Shown one piece after another: positions 35,776-45,367 of a stretch of DNA of 64,000 nucleotides. Source of the stretch: Gaiellasilicea sp963811885 (GTDB lineage Bacteria > Actinomycetota > Thermoleophilia > Gaiellales > Gaiellaceae); assembly GCA_963811885.1 (NCBI GenBank), contig CAWETB010000002.1:124001-188000 (forward strand), in the 5' to 3' direction. How positions within the stretch are numbered: position 1 is the first letter of the stretch; each line of letters starts with the position of its first letter. The notes beneath the pieces are model-generated. The model was not told the origin of the DNA. It was given only the letters and a program-made list of their open reading frames with translations, and did no database searches. The position numbers and the translations under genes were made by a program.

Positions 35776-36594
35776 CTACCCGCTCGGCTTGCGGTCGAGA
35801 AAGCGCTTGACGGCGCCCTGGGCCTCGTCGCCGAGCATCGAGAGCGCCAGCCAGTCGCGCGCGTGGCCGATGGTCTCGTTCCAGGAGATGTCGCGCCACC
35901 AGTTCAGCTGCTGCTTCGCGTACCGCGTCGTCTCGGGCAGCTTGCGGACGAGCTTCTCGACCCACTCGTCGACGACAGTGTCGAGCTCGGCCGCCGGCAC
36001 CGCGCGGTTGACGAGCCCCCACTCCGCCGCCTGCGCGGCCGGCACCTCGTCGCAGAGCAGGATCATCTCGCGGGCGCGGCGGTCGCCGATCATGATCGGC
36101 AGCCACTGGGTCGCGCCGCCGGCCGGCACGGAGCCGTGCTCCAGCCCGACGTGGCGGATGAAGGCGTCGTCGACCATCACGGAGAGGTCGCAGCCCATCT
36201 GCAGCTCGTTGCCGCCGCCGACCGCGATCCCGTTCACGCGCGCGATCGTCGGCTTGCCGATCTCGCGGAGCCGGTCGTGCATGTCCTTGAAGGCGCCGAA
36301 CCACTTCCAGTACTCCTTCGAGTTCCCGAGCAGGTCCTCGCCCCACGCACGCAGGTCGGCGCCGACGCAGAACGCGCGGCCGGTGCCGGTGACGACGACG
36401 ACCCTGATCTCGTCGTCCCAGGACGCGTCCTCGAACGCCCGGGCCAGCTCGCGCAGCATCCGGAAGTCGAAGGCGTTCAGCACCTCCGGCCGGTTCAGCG
36501 TCACGGTCGCGCGCGGGTAGTCCTTCTCGTAGACGATCCGCTCGAAGCCGAGCTCCTCGGGCGCGAGCGGGCGAGGCTGGTCGGGCTCCGTCAC
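35776..36594 (-). CDS. enoyl-CoA hydratase/isomerase family protein
   Basis: The 272-residue crotonase has VTGTGRAFCVGADLRAW, VNGIAVGGGNELQMGCDLSV and RHVGLEHGSVPAGGATQWLP. The oxyanion-hole glycines and an active-site Glu region (GLEHGS) are visible. A long insertion GNSKEYWKWFGAFKDMHDRL resembles aromatic-acid pathway crotonases. GTG at 36594 overlaps the upstream gene as GTGA. Substrate not known; the neighbours suggest aromatic or phenylacetate breakdown. Confidence 0.85.
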   Translation of the reverse strand: MTEPDQPRPLAPEELGFERIVYEKDYPRATVTLNRPEVLNAFDFRMLRELARAFEDASWDDEIRVVVVTGTGRAFCVGADLRAWGEDLLGNSKEYWKWFGAFKDMHDRLREIGKPTIARVNGIAVGGGNELQMGCDLSVMVDDAFIRHVGLEHGSVPAGGATQWLPIMIGDRRAREMILLCDEVPAAQAAEWGLVNRAVPAAELDTVVDEWVEKLVRKLPETTRYAKQQLNWWRDISWNETIGHARDWLALSMLGDEAQGAVKRFLDRKPSG

Positions 36595-36875
36595 TCTGCG
36601 ATCTCGGCGAAGGCGACCGTGAACGGGATCCCCATGTCCATCGCGTCCTTGCCGCTCGCGGCGAACTCGTCGGAGCGGACGGCCGCGTTGAACGCGTCCA
36701 TGTCGGCCCACTCGAACTCGGCGTAGTACGCGAACGGCGGGTCGCCGAACGGCGAGCCGAACACCTTGCCGTGGCGGAACGCGTCGCATGGCACCGGCCG
36801 CGTGAACTCCTCCAGGTGCCGCGCATAACGCTCCGGCTCCGGCTCACGCTCGTACTGGATCACTGCTCGCACCAT
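36591..36875 (-). CDS. EthD-like dimeric alpha-beta barrel protein
   Basis: The 94-residue product has the ferredoxin-like barrel pattern of EthD proteins: MVRAVIQYEREPEPERYARH, a central strand FGSPFGDPPFAYYAEFEW and a helix DMDAFNAAVRSDEFAASGKD. An AAAGGAG site precedes the ATG at 36875. It leads the crotonase pair and may act on a pathway intermediate. Confidence 0.75.
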   Translation of the reverse strand: MVRAVIQYEREPEPERYARHLEEFTRPVPCDAFRHGKVFGSPFGDPPFAYYAEFEWADMDAFNAAVRSDEFAASGKDAMDMGIPFTVAFAEIAE

Positions 36876-36923
36876 GCTCCACTCCTTTGGCTCGGGACGT
36901 GCGGGAGCGTATAGCTTGGGCCA

Positions 36924-37380
36924 GTGTCCGGAGGAACGGCTGCCGCAGCGACGCTCGCGTTGACCGCAGGCCTCGCAGGCTCGGTCCAGGTGGCCGTGAT
37001 GGGGCGATTCGGCGAGCGGGTCGGCTCCTACGAGGCGATCGCCGCGAACCTCCTCTTCTCGGCGCTGATCGCGACCACGATCCTGCTCCTGCTCCGCCAG
37101 AGCCTGGCCGGCTTCGGCGAGGCGCTCCACTCGCCCTGGTGGTACTGGGTCGGCGGTGGCGGGATGGGCGTCGTCGTCGTGTTCACGATCACGGTCGTGA
37201 CGCCGACGATCGGCGCGACGGCGACGATCGGGCTCCTGATCGCGGGACAGCTGGCGATGGGCGTGCTGATCGACCGCTACGGCTGGTTCGGCGTCGAGCA
37301 GGTGCCGCTCAACTGGCCGCGCATCGTCGGCGTGCTGCTGCTGGCGAGTCGGGGCGCTGCTCGCGCTGCGCAAGGGTTGA
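36924..37380 (+). CDS. DMT transporter, DUF606/YdcZ type (one frameshift)
   Basis: The product has five helices typical of DUF606 proteins: TLALTAGLAGSVQVAVMGRF, an early YEAIAANLLFSALIATTILL, GGMGVVVVFTITVVTPTIG and GLLIAGQLAMGVLIDRYGWF. The last helix continues GALLALRKG to TGA at 37380 if one base near 37345 is dropped. As read, the frame instead runs on into the next gene and mimics a 457-residue fusion. The gene is divergent from the EthD gene. Confidence 0.78.
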
Positions 37381-38297
37381 CTCACGGCGCGAAGGTCTGG
37401 GTCGCCCTCTGGGCCGTCTACATCATCTGGGGCTCGACCTACCTCGGAATCGAGCTCGCCGGTGAGACGATTCCGCCGCTCTTCGCCGTGGCGTGGCGAT
37501 TCCTGGTGGCCGGTGCGCTCATGGCCGGCTGGGTCGCGTGGCGGCGCGGCTTCTCGGCGCTGCGTGTCTCACGCGCGGAACTGGGCTCCGCCGCGTTGAT
37601 CGGCGTGCTCCTGCCCGGCGCAAACGCGCTGCTCTTCGTCGCCGAGCAGGAGGTGCCGATCGGGCTTGCCTCCCTCGTGATCGCGTCTGTGCCGCTCCTC
37701 GTGGTGGCGCTGCGATACGCGGGTGGCGAACGCCCGACCCGAGGCTCCCTCGTCGGCGTCGCGATCGGCTTCGTCGGGATCGCTGTCCTCGTCCGGCCGG
37801 GAGGAGGGGCGAGCGCGATCGGGCTCGTTCTCGTCGTCGGCTCGGCGGTCGCCTGGGCGGTCGGCTCGTATCTCTCAGGCCGGTTGCCGATGCCGCAGGA
37901 TGCGTTCGCCGCGACGGCGCTGGAGATGCTCGTCGGCGGGCTCGTCCTGCTTCCGTTCGGCCTGCTCGCCACGGACTTCGAGCCGGCCGAGTGGTCGGCC
38001 CGCTCGATCCTCGGCTGGTGGTACCTCGTCCTCTTCGGCTCGCTGGTCGGCTACACGGCGTACGTCTGGCTGCTGCAGAACGCTCCGATCAGCAAGGTGG
38101 CGACGTACGCCTATGTCAATCCCGTCGTCGCGATCGCGCTCGGCGCCGTCGTCCTGCACGAGGAGATCACGTGGCGGATCGCGCTGGGCGCGGCGATCGT
38201 GCTGGCGTCGGTGGCAGTTGTCGTCCGGCGGGAGTCCGTGCCGGCCGAGGCAGAGGCCGCACCGGCAGGCGCCGGACGCGTGTCGGACTCGTCCTAG
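37377..38297 (+). CDS. EamA family (DMT) transporter
   Basis: The 306-residue product has ten helices in two EamA repeats: WAVYIIWGSTYLGIELAGET at the start, RLPMPQDAFAATALEMLVGG in the second, and NPVVAIALGAVVLHEEITW before the last helix. A TTG at 37377 overlaps the previous stop as TTGA and is the likely start. Substrates of such exporters are amino acids or metabolites. Confidence 0.85.
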   Translation: MTHGAKVWVALWAVYIIWGSTYLGIELAGETIPPLFAVAWRFLVAGALMAGWVAWRRGFSALRVSRAELGSAALIGVLLPGANALLFVAEQEVPIGLASLVIASVPLLVVALRYAGGERPTRGSLVGVAIGFVGIAVLVRPGGGASAIGLVLVVGSAVAWAVGSYLSGRLPMPQDAFAATALEMLVGGLVLLPFGLLATDFEPAEWSARSILGWWYLVLFGSLVGYTAYVWLLQNAPISKVATYAYVNPVVAIALGAVVLHEEITWRIALGAAIVLASVAVVVRRESVPAEAEAAPAGAGRVSDSS

Positions 38298-40510
38298 AGA
38301 GCGATGTCGTCGGGCCGCACCGGGATCCGCGCCAGCTCGCGGCCGGTCGCGGCGCGCAGCGCCGAGACGACCGCCGCGGAGGAGACCACGGTCGGCGGCT
38401 CGCCGACGCCCTTGACGCCGTAGGGCGCATCCGGCTCGGCGTCCTCGATCAGCTCGCTCGTCACGGGCGGCATGTCGAGCGCGGTCGGGATCAGGTAGTC
38501 GGTGAAGCTCGCGTTCGTGATCAGCCCGTCGCGCGTGCGGATCTCCTCCATCAGCGCGAGACCGAGTCCCTGCGCGGTGCCGCCCTCGATCTGACCCTCG
38601 ACGGCGAGCGGGTTGATCGCCTTGCCGACGTCCTGGGCGGTGCCGATCCAGACGACGCGCGAGAGGCCGAGGTCGACGTCCACCTCGGCGACGACGCGCA
38701 TGGCGGCGACTGCGAACGAGACGTGCGCGCGCTCGCCGGTGATCTGGCCGGTGTCGGGGTCGAGCGGAGTCGTGCGCGGGTGGCGGTAGACGCGCTCGAC
38801 GTCGACCTCGCCGCCGGCCCGCTTCTGCTCCTCGAGCGCGGCGCGGCAGGCGTCGCGTACCGCGCCCGCCGCCATCCACGTCATCCGCGACGCCGAGGCG
38901 GAGCCGGCGGAGCCGACCGCGGCCGTGCCCGGCGGCGCCAGCACGACGGCGTCGGTGTCGAGCTCGGTGCGCGCGACCTGGAGGATCACGTCGGTGACGC
39001 CCTGGCCGACCTCGGCCGAGGCGCAGTGGATCTCGGCCGAGCCGTCGGCGTGGAGCAGCACCCGGGCGGCGGTGAAGTCGTCGAAGCCCTCCGAGTAGCA
39101 GATGTTCTTGAACCCGACCGCGAAGCCGACGCCGCGCTTGACGCCCTCGCCGCGGGTGGTGTTGCCGGCGCCGCCGGGCAGGCGGATCGCCTCGCGCGGC
39201 AGCGGCTCCGGCTCGGGCACGGGCAGCGCCGCCGCACGGCGGATCACTTCCGCCGTCGGCAGGACGCCCTCGATCACCTGGCCCGTCGGCAGCGTGTCGC
39301 CGCTCCCCAGCGCGTTCAGCAGCCGCAGCTCGACCGGGTCGATCCCGAGCGCGTCGGCGAGCTTGTCCATCTGCGCCTCGGCCGCGAAGCACGTCTGGAC
39401 GGCGCCGAAGCCGCGCATCGCGCCGCAGGGCGGGTTGTTCGTGTAGACGCAGGTCGACTCGATCAGCGCGTTCGCGACCTTGTAGGGGCCGATCGCGAAG
39501 CAGGCCGCGTTCGAGGTCACGGCCGTCGAGCTGGAGGCGTAGGCGCCGCCGTCGAGCAGGATCCGCATCTGGACGTTGACGAGCTCGCCGGCGCGCGTCG
39601 CCCGGTGCTCGCACCAGATCCGGGCCGGGTGCCGGTGGACGTGGCCGAAGAAGGACTCCTCGCGGTTGTAGACGATCTTCACCGGCCGCTTCGTGTGCAG
39701 CGCGAGCAGCGCGCCGTGGATCTGCATCGAGAGGTCCTCGCGGCCGCCGAACGCACCGCCGACCCCGGCGAGGTGGATCCGCACCTGCTCGGGCGGCAGG
39801 CCGAGGCAGGGCGCCACCTGGTCGCGGTCGACGTGGAGCCACTGCGTCGCGACGTAGATGTCGACGCCGCCCTCGCCGTCCGGGACGGCCAGGCCCGACT
39901 CCGGCCCGAGGAACGCCTGGTCCTGGATGCCGACGTCGTAGACGCCGCTGACGGTGACGTCCCCGTCGGCGTCGGGGTCGCCGTGGCGGATGACGAGGTG
40001 GCGGACGACGTTCGGGCGTTCGTCCTCGCGGTAGCCGTGCGCCATCGTCGGCCGGTCGGGATGGAGCGGCGGCTGCTCGGTGGCGCGCTCCATGTCGACG
40101 ACCGGCTCGAGCAGCTCGTACTCGACGCGGACGGCTGCCGCAGCGCGGCGCGCCTGCTCCGGCTCCTCGGCGGCGACGAGCGCGACCGGCTCGCCGTAGT
40201 AGCGGACGCGCTCGGCGGCGAGCACGGGCTGATCGGCGAACTCGAGCCCGTACGTCTTCTGGCCGGGGACGTCGCCGTGCGTGAGCACGGCGTGGACGCC
40301 CGGCAGCCGCACCGCCTGCGAGATGTCGAGCTCGACGATCTTCGCGTGCGCGTGCGGGCTGCGAACGGTGACGCCCCAGAGCATCCCGGCCGCGTTCAGG
40401 TCGCTCGAGTAGGCGAACTCGCCCGTCACCTTCGGCGTCGCGTCGTGCCGCGTGGCCGGATCGCCGATGCGTCCGAGCTGGAGCTCGGTCTGCGGGCGCG
40501 TCGTGCTCAT
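38294..40510 (-). CDS. xanthine dehydrogenase family, molybdopterin-binding large subunit
   Basis: The 738-residue product has GRIGDPATRHDATPKVTGEF at the start, the molybdopterin site HLAGVGGAFGGREDLSMQIH, the conserved PPCGAMRGFGAVQTCFA, ASAEVGQGVTDVILQVA, and the active-site region GVKGVGEPPTV containing the catalytic Glu. It forms an (alpha-beta-gamma) enzyme with the next two genes. Adjacent urate-pathway genes point to xanthine or hypoxanthine as substrate. Its stop overlaps the EamA stop. Confidence 0.9.
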   Translation of the reverse strand: MSTTRPQTELQLGRIGDPATRHDATPKVTGEFAYSSDLNAAGMLWGVTVRSPHAHAKIVELDISQAVRLPGVHAVLTHGDVPGQKTYGLEFADQPVLAAERVRYYGEPVALVAAEEPEQARRAAAAVRVEYELLEPVVDMERATEQPPLHPDRPTMAHGYREDERPNVVRHLVIRHGDPDADGDVTVSGVYDVGIQDQAFLGPESGLAVPDGEGGVDIYVATQWLHVDRDQVAPCLGLPPEQVRIHLAGVGGAFGGREDLSMQIHGALLALHTKRPVKIVYNREESFFGHVHRHPARIWCEHRATRAGELVNVQMRILLDGGAYASSSTAVTSNAACFAIGPYKVANALIESTCVYTNNPPCGAMRGFGAVQTCFAAEAQMDKLADALGIDPVELRLLNALGSGDTLPTGQVIEGVLPTAEVIRRAAALPVPEPEPLPREAIRLPGGAGNTTRGEGVKRGVGFAVGFKNICYSEGFDDFTAARVLLHADGSAEIHCASAEVGQGVTDVILQVARTELDTDAVVLAPPGTAAVGSAGSASASRMTWMAAGAVRDACRAALEEQKRAGGEVDVERVYRHPRTTPLDPDTGQITGERAHVSFAVAAMRVVAEVDVDLGLSRVVWIGTAQDVGKAINPLAVEGQIEGGTAQGLGLALMEEIRTRDGLITNASFTDYLIPTALDMPPVTSELIEDAEPDAPYGVKGVGEPPTVVSSAAVVSALRAATGRELARIPVRPDDIAL

Positions 40511-40965
40511 GCGCGCGAGGCCGCGAGCCGGACGGCGTCGAAGATCTTCGCGTAGCCGGTGCAGCGGCAGAGGTTGCCGGAGAGCTCCTCGCGGATGACG
40601 TCGTCGCTCGGGCTCGGCACCCGCTCGAGCAGCGCCGCGGTCGCGACGACGAGCCCGGGGGTGCAGAAGCCGCACTGGACGGCGCCGGCCTCGACGAACG
40701 CCTGCTGGACGCGGTGGAGCCCGTCCTCGGAGCGAAGCCCCTCGACGGTCGTCACCTCGTGCCCGTCCGCCTGGGCCGCGAGGACGAGGCACGAGCAGAC
40801 CAGGTCGCCGTCGATGAGAACGGAGCAGGAGCCGCACTCGCCCTGCTCGCAGGCGTTCTTCGAGCCGGGCAGCTCGAGCGTGTCGCGCAGCGCGGTCAGG
40901 AGGCTCTCGCCCGCCCAGACGTCCGCCTCGCGCGGCTCGCCGTTGACGACCAGCCTGATCTTCAT
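40507..40965 (-). CDS. xanthine dehydrogenase family, [2Fe-2S] small subunit
   Basis: The 152-residue product has the plant-type 2Fe-2S motif CEQGECGSCSV with a fourth Cys at CSCLVLAA, and the second cluster CGFCTPGLV with NLCRCTGYAKI. It overlaps the large subunit by four bases (ATGA) and carries electrons from molybdenum to FAD. Confidence 0.94.
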   Translation of the reverse strand: MKIRLVVNGEPREADVWAGESLLTALRDTLELPGSKNACEQGECGSCSVLIDGDLVCSCLVLAAQADGHEVTTVEGLRSEDGLHRVQQAFVEAGAVQCGFCTPGLVVATAALLERVPSPSDDVIREELSGNLCRCTGYAKIFDAVRLAASRA

Positions 40966-41754
40966 GCGAGCACCCGATCCAGCGCCCGCTTGGTCAGCAC
41001 CGCCAGAGCGTGGCGGCGATAGGCGGCGGTGCCGCGGACGTCGTCGATCGGGCTGGACGGCGTCGGCGACGAGCTGCGGGAAGTCGGCGCGCGCGTCGAG
41101 CGGCGCCGTCACGAGCGCGGGCACCGGTCCGGCGGAGCCGTAGGCCGCGCGCAGCTCGCCGCGCTCGCGGTCGATCCCGACGGCGAGCGAGCAGACCGCG
41201 ATCACCATCGCGTTGCGCGGGCCGACCTTCATGAACGTCTGCGGCTGCCGGCTCGGGTCGATCCTGACCGCGAGCACGAGCTCGTCCTCGGCGAGGGCGT
41301 TCCGCTTCGGGCCGAGGAAGAACTCGGTCAGCGGCAGCGTGCGGACGCCGCGCGTGCTCCCGATCTCCACCGTCGCGTCCTCGACCAGGAGCGGCGGGTG
41401 CGCGTCGCCCGCGGGGGAGGCGGTGCCGAGGTTGCCGCCGATCGTGCCCCGGTTGCGGATCTGCGGCGACCCGACCGTGCGCGACGCCTCGGCGAGCGCG
41501 GGCAGCAGCTCGGCGAGCTCCGGCTGCATCGCCTCCGTGTACGTCAGGCCGGCGGCGAGGCGGACGGAGCCGTTCTCGCGCGCCCAGCCCTTCAGCTCCG
41601 GGACCTCGGCGAGGTTGAGGATCGTCTCCGGCCGCGTGCGGTCGAAGTTGAGCTCGACGAGCAGGTCGGTGCCGCCGGCGATCGGCCGCGCGTCGGGCCG
41701 CTCCGACTTCATGCGCAGGGCCTCGTCGAGGGTGCGGGGAGTGATCACCTCCAC
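40962..41754 (-). CDS. xanthine dehydrogenase family, FAD-binding subunit (one frameshift)
   Basis: The product has VITPRTLDEALRM, the FAD motif ARPIAGGTDLLVEL, SPQIRNRGTIGGNLGTASPA and DELVLAVRIDP. One extra base near 41058 must be dropped so that it ends RGTAAYRRHALAVLTKRALD before the TGA at 40962. As read, the frame instead passes through into the 2Fe-2S gene. Gene order FAD-2Fe2S-Mo is standard for the operon. Confidence 0.9.
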
Positions 41755-41779
41755 GCGGTCAAAGATACGGTACTCCGCG

Positions 41780-43116
41780 ATGAAGTCCCTGCTCGTAGAC
41801 GCGCACGTGCTGACGATGGACGACGCGGAGACCGAGCACGAGGACGGCTGGATCCTCGTCGAGGACGGCTTCGTCACAGCGGTCGGGACGGGCGAGGAGC
41901 CGGAGGCGGACGAGCGCACCGGGCTCGGCGGCGCGGTCGTCACACCCGGCCTCGTCAACACCCACCATCACCTCTACCAGACCCTCACTCGCGCGCGGGC
42001 GCAGCAGGCGACGCTGTTCGAATGGCTCGTCGAGCTCTACCCGACCTGGGCCCGGATCGACGCGGAGGCCGAGTACGCCGCGGCCCGCACCGGGATCGCC
42101 GAGCTGATGCTCTCGGGGTGCACGACCGTCTTCGACCACCACTACGTCTTCCCGCGCGGCCGCACCGGGCTCGTCGAGGCGGAGGTGCAGGCGGCGACGG
42201 AGCTCGGCTGCCGCCTGGTCGCCTCGCGCGGCTCGATGGACCTCGGCGTCTCCGACGGCGGCCTGCCGCCGGACGAGCTCGTCGAGGAGATCGACGCCGT
42301 GCTCGCGGACACGGAGCGGCTCGTCGGCGAGCTGCACGAGACCGGGCCCGGCGCCCGGATCCAGATCGCAGTCGCGCCGTGCTCGCCGTTCTCCGTCACC
42401 GGGCGGCTGATGACGGAGTCGGCCGACCTCGCCCGCCGCCTGGGCCTGCAGCTGCACACCCACCTCGCGGAGACGGTCGAGGAGGAGGCGTACTGCAAGG
42501 AGCTCTACGGCTGCACGCCGGTCGAGTACCTCGACTCGCTCGGCTGGCTCGACGGCGACGTCTGGTGCGCGCACTGCGTCCACCTCGCCGCCGCCCGAGA
42601 TCGCGCGTTTCGCCGAGACGGGGACCGGCGTCGCCCACTGCCCGACCTCGAACCTCCGCCTCGGCGCCGGCGTCGCGCCCGTGCGCGACATGCTCGACGC
42701 CGGCGTGCGGGTCGGGCTCGGCGTCGACGGCTCCGCCTCGAACGAGCGCAGCCACCTCTTCAACGACGTCAAGCAGGCGCTGCTCGTCGCCCGTGGCCGC
42801 GGTGGCCCGACTGCGCTGACGGCGCGCGAGGCGATCCGGCTCGGCACGCGAGGCGGCGCGAGCGTGCTCGCCCGCCACGGACATCGGCGCGATCGCGCCC
42901 GGCATGTGCGCCGACCTCGCCGTCTGGGCGACCGACGGGCTCGAGCTCGCCGGCGCCGCCGACCCGGTCGCCGGGCTGGTCTTCGCGGGCGCAGATCGCG
43001 TCGACCGGCTCTACGTCGGCGGGGAGCTCGTCGTCCAGGGCGGCGCGCTCGTGCGGGCGGACGAAGCGGAGATCGCTCGCGCGCACCGTGCGCAGGCGAG
43101 TAGATTCGCCCAATGA
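41780..43116 (+). CDS. 8-oxoguanine deaminase-like amidohydrolase (two frameshifts)
   Basis: The product of about 445 residues has VVTPGLVNTHHHLYQTLTRA with the HxH zinc site, LHTHLAETVEEEAYCKELYG, and after the first shift EIARFAETGTGVAHCPTSNL and VGLGVDGSASNERSHLFND. After the second shift it reads DIGAIAPGMCADLAVW. Extra bases lie near 42597 and 42877. The family deaminates guanine-like rings; it is placed between the xanthine dehydrogenase-like operon and the urate genes, and its ATGA stop overlaps HIU hydrolase. Confidence 0.87.
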
Positions 43117-43413
43117 CGACGGCGGCGATCTCCCTGTCGACGCATGTGCTCGACACCGGGGCCGGCAAGCCCGCGGACGGAGTGCTGGTCGTCCTCTACC
43201 GCGGCGACATGTTCATGGCCGAGATGCGGACGGACGCCGACGGCCGCGCGCAGCTCTCCGACGACCTCGATCCCGGCACTGTACCGGCTCGTCTTCCACC
43301 CGGCATCTCCGTTCTTCAAGCGCGTCGAGCTTGAAGTCAGCCTGGACGACGGCCACTACCACGTCCCGCTGCTCGTCTCCCCGTACTCGTGCGCGAGCTA
43401 CCGCGGCAGCTGA
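43113..43413 (+). CDS. 5-hydroxyisourate hydrolase (one frameshift)
   Basis: The product has the transthyretin-like signature ISLSTHVLDTGAGKPADGV and, after one extra base near 43281, LYRLVFHPASPFFKRVELEV, HYHVPLLVSPYSCASYRGS. The C-terminal YRGS is diagnostic. The enzyme opens 5-hydroxyisourate, the product of urate oxidase, to OHCU. The stop falls inside the start of the next gene. Confidence 0.92.
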
Positions 43414-43808
43414 GCGTCGAGGAGCTGACGCCGCTGTTCTCGGGGCGCACGCGGCTCGTCGACGAGCTCGCGGCGCGCGCGGATCCGCTCACCGTCGCCG
43501 AGGAGGTCGCGCTGTCGCTGCCCGAGGCCGACCAGGTCGCCGCGCTCGCGACGCATCCGCGGATCGGCGAGCCGTCGGAGGAGCAGCGCGGGGCCGAGCC
43601 CGAGGTGCTCGCAGAGCTCGCCCGGCTGAACGACGAGTACGAACGGCGCTTCGGCTTCGAGTTCGTCGTCTTCGTCGACGGCCGCACCCGGGCCGAGCTG
43701 CTGCCGGTGCTGCGCGAGCGGCTGGAGAACACGCGCGACGAGGAGCTCGAGACGGGGCTGCGGGCGCTCTGCGCGATCGCGAGGGACCGGTGGACGCGGA
43801 CTACCTGA
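43389..43808 (+). CDS. OHCU decarboxylase
   Basis: The 139-residue product has the motif THPRIGEPSEEQ with catalytic His, and NDEYERRFGFEFVVFVDGR with ARAELLPVLRERLENTRDEE (as RAELLPVLRERL). It decarboxylates 2-oxo-4-hydroxy-4-carboxy-5-ureidoimidazoline to S-allantoin. The N-terminus appears short compared with longer homologues. GTG at 43389 overlaps HIU hydrolase by 25 bases. Confidence 0.9.
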   Translation: MRELPRQLSVEELTPLFSGRTRLVDELAARADPLTVAEEVALSLPEADQVAALATHPRIGEPSEEQRGAEPEVLAELARLNDEYERRFGFEFVVFVDGRTRAELLPVLRERLENTRDEELETGLRALCAIARDRWTRTT

Positions 43809-44933
43809 GAGACCTCGCGGACCTGTGTCTGCGGATGCTGCACGTCGTCGCCGGGATCGCCTGGATCGGCGCGTCGTTCTACTTCATCCGGCTCGACCTC
43901 GGCCTGGCGCCGCCGAAGGAGCCGAAGGAGGGTGTCGCCGGCGAGTACTGGGGCGTCCACGGCGGCGGCTTCTACCACTCGCAGAAGTACAAGGTCGCGC
44001 CGCCGCAGCTGCCGGAGCACCTGCACTGGTTCAAGTGGGAGGCGTACACGACCTGGCTCTCGGGCTTCTCGCTGCTCATCGTCCTCTACTGGCTCGACGC
44101 CGACACGAGGCTCGATCGACCCGACCGTCGCCGACCTCAGCGCGTGGCAGGCGGTGGCGCTGTCGGCCGCGGGGCTGGCGCTCGCCTGGCTCATCTACGA
44201 CCTCGCCTGCCGCCTGCTGATCGAGGACCGGCTCGTCGCGATCGCGGTGATCGCGCTCGTGGCGGTGTCTGCGTTCGCGGCGGGCGAGCTCTTCGCCGCG
44301 CGCGCGTCGTACCTCCAGGTCGGCGCGATGCTCGGGACGATCATGGCGGCGAACGTCTTCTTCGTGATCATCCCGGCGCACCGGGAGCTGATCCGCGCGA
44401 AGCAGGAGGGGCGCGAGCCGGACCACCTCGTCGGGCTGCGCGCGAAGCAGCGCTCGGTGCACAACAACTACCTGACGCTGCCGGTCGTCTTCACGATGCT
44501 CGCCGGCCACTTCCCGCTCGCCTTCGGCAGCGACCACGCGTGGCTCGTCCTGCTCGCGATCTTCGCGATCGTCGCGGCGATCCGGCACTTCTTCAACCGC
44601 TGGCACACGGGCAAGCGCGACTGGTGGATCCTCGCCGCGGCCGGCGTGGCGGCGGCCGCGCTTGCGGTCGTGCTGGCGCCGGATGACGTCGACACGTCGA
44701 AGGCGCCGAACGACGAGCTCGCCAAGGCGATCGTCATCGACCGCTGTGCGCCATGCCACTCCGGGATCAACGCCCCGCTCGGCGTCCGGCTCACGAACAC
44801 CGAGCAGATGCAGGAGCACGCGAACGAGATCGTGGGGCTGGTCAAGTCCGGCGTGATGCCACCCGGGAACACGACCGCGATGACCCAGGCCGAGCGGGAG
44901 CAACTCGTCGCCTGGGCGGCCGCCCACCGATAA
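43790..44933 (+). CDS. PuuD-type membrane urate oxidase with cytochrome c domain (one frameshift)
   Basis: The product has about eight helices: LCLRMLHVVAGIAWIGASFY, GGFYHSQKYKVAPPQLPEHL, KWEAYTTWLSGFSLLIVLYW, then after one extra base near 44115 VGAMLGTIMAANVFFVIIPA and HNNYLTLPVVFTMLAGHFPL. It ends with a soluble cytochrome c-like domain carrying CAPCH and later VMPPGN. PuuD oxidises urate to 5-hydroxyisourate with electrons passed to the respiratory chain, which replaces soluble uricase. Confidence 0.9.
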
Positions 44934-44942
44934 GGTCGGGCC

Positions 44943-45350
44943 GTGCTCGAGATCACCGCAGCCGGGATGCGCTTCGTCGCCCGCTGGGAGGACGAGCTGG
45001 CGCCGAAGACGGTCGCCGCCTTCAAGGGGATCCTGCCCCTCGAGGACCGGATCATCCACTGCCGCTGGAGCGGCGAGTCGAACTGGATCCCGTGGGGCGA
45101 CCGCGATCTCGGCATCGGCCCCGAGAACGCGACCAGCTACCCGCACCCGGGCGAGCTCGCGCTCTACCCGGGCGGCGAGAGCGAGACGGAGCTGCTCTTC
45201 CCGTACGGCTACTGCTCGTTCGCGAGCAAGGCGGGGCACCTCTGGGCGAACCACTTCGCCACCCTCGTCGAGGGCCAGGAGCAGCTGAAGGAGCTCGGCC
45301 GGCTGACGCTCTGGGAGGGCGCGCAGCCGATCTCGTTCCGCGAGCTGTGA
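44943..45350 (+). CDS. DUF3830 (cyclophilin-like fold) protein
   Basis: The 135-residue product has ITAAGMRFVARWEDELAPKT, LPLEDRIIHCRWSGESNWIP and the ending AGHLWANHFATLVEGQEQL. DUF3830 has a cyclophilin-like barrel. It follows puuD by nine bases and is probably co-transcribed with the urate genes. Its role is unknown. Confidence 0.75.
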   Translation: MLEITAAGMRFVARWEDELAPKTVAAFKGILPLEDRIIHCRWSGESNWIPWGDRDLGIGPENATSYPHPGELALYPGGESETELLFPYGYCSFASKAGHLWANHFATLVEGQEQLKELGRLTLWEGAQPISFREL

Positions 45351-45367
45351 CGAGCTGCGGCGCCGCT

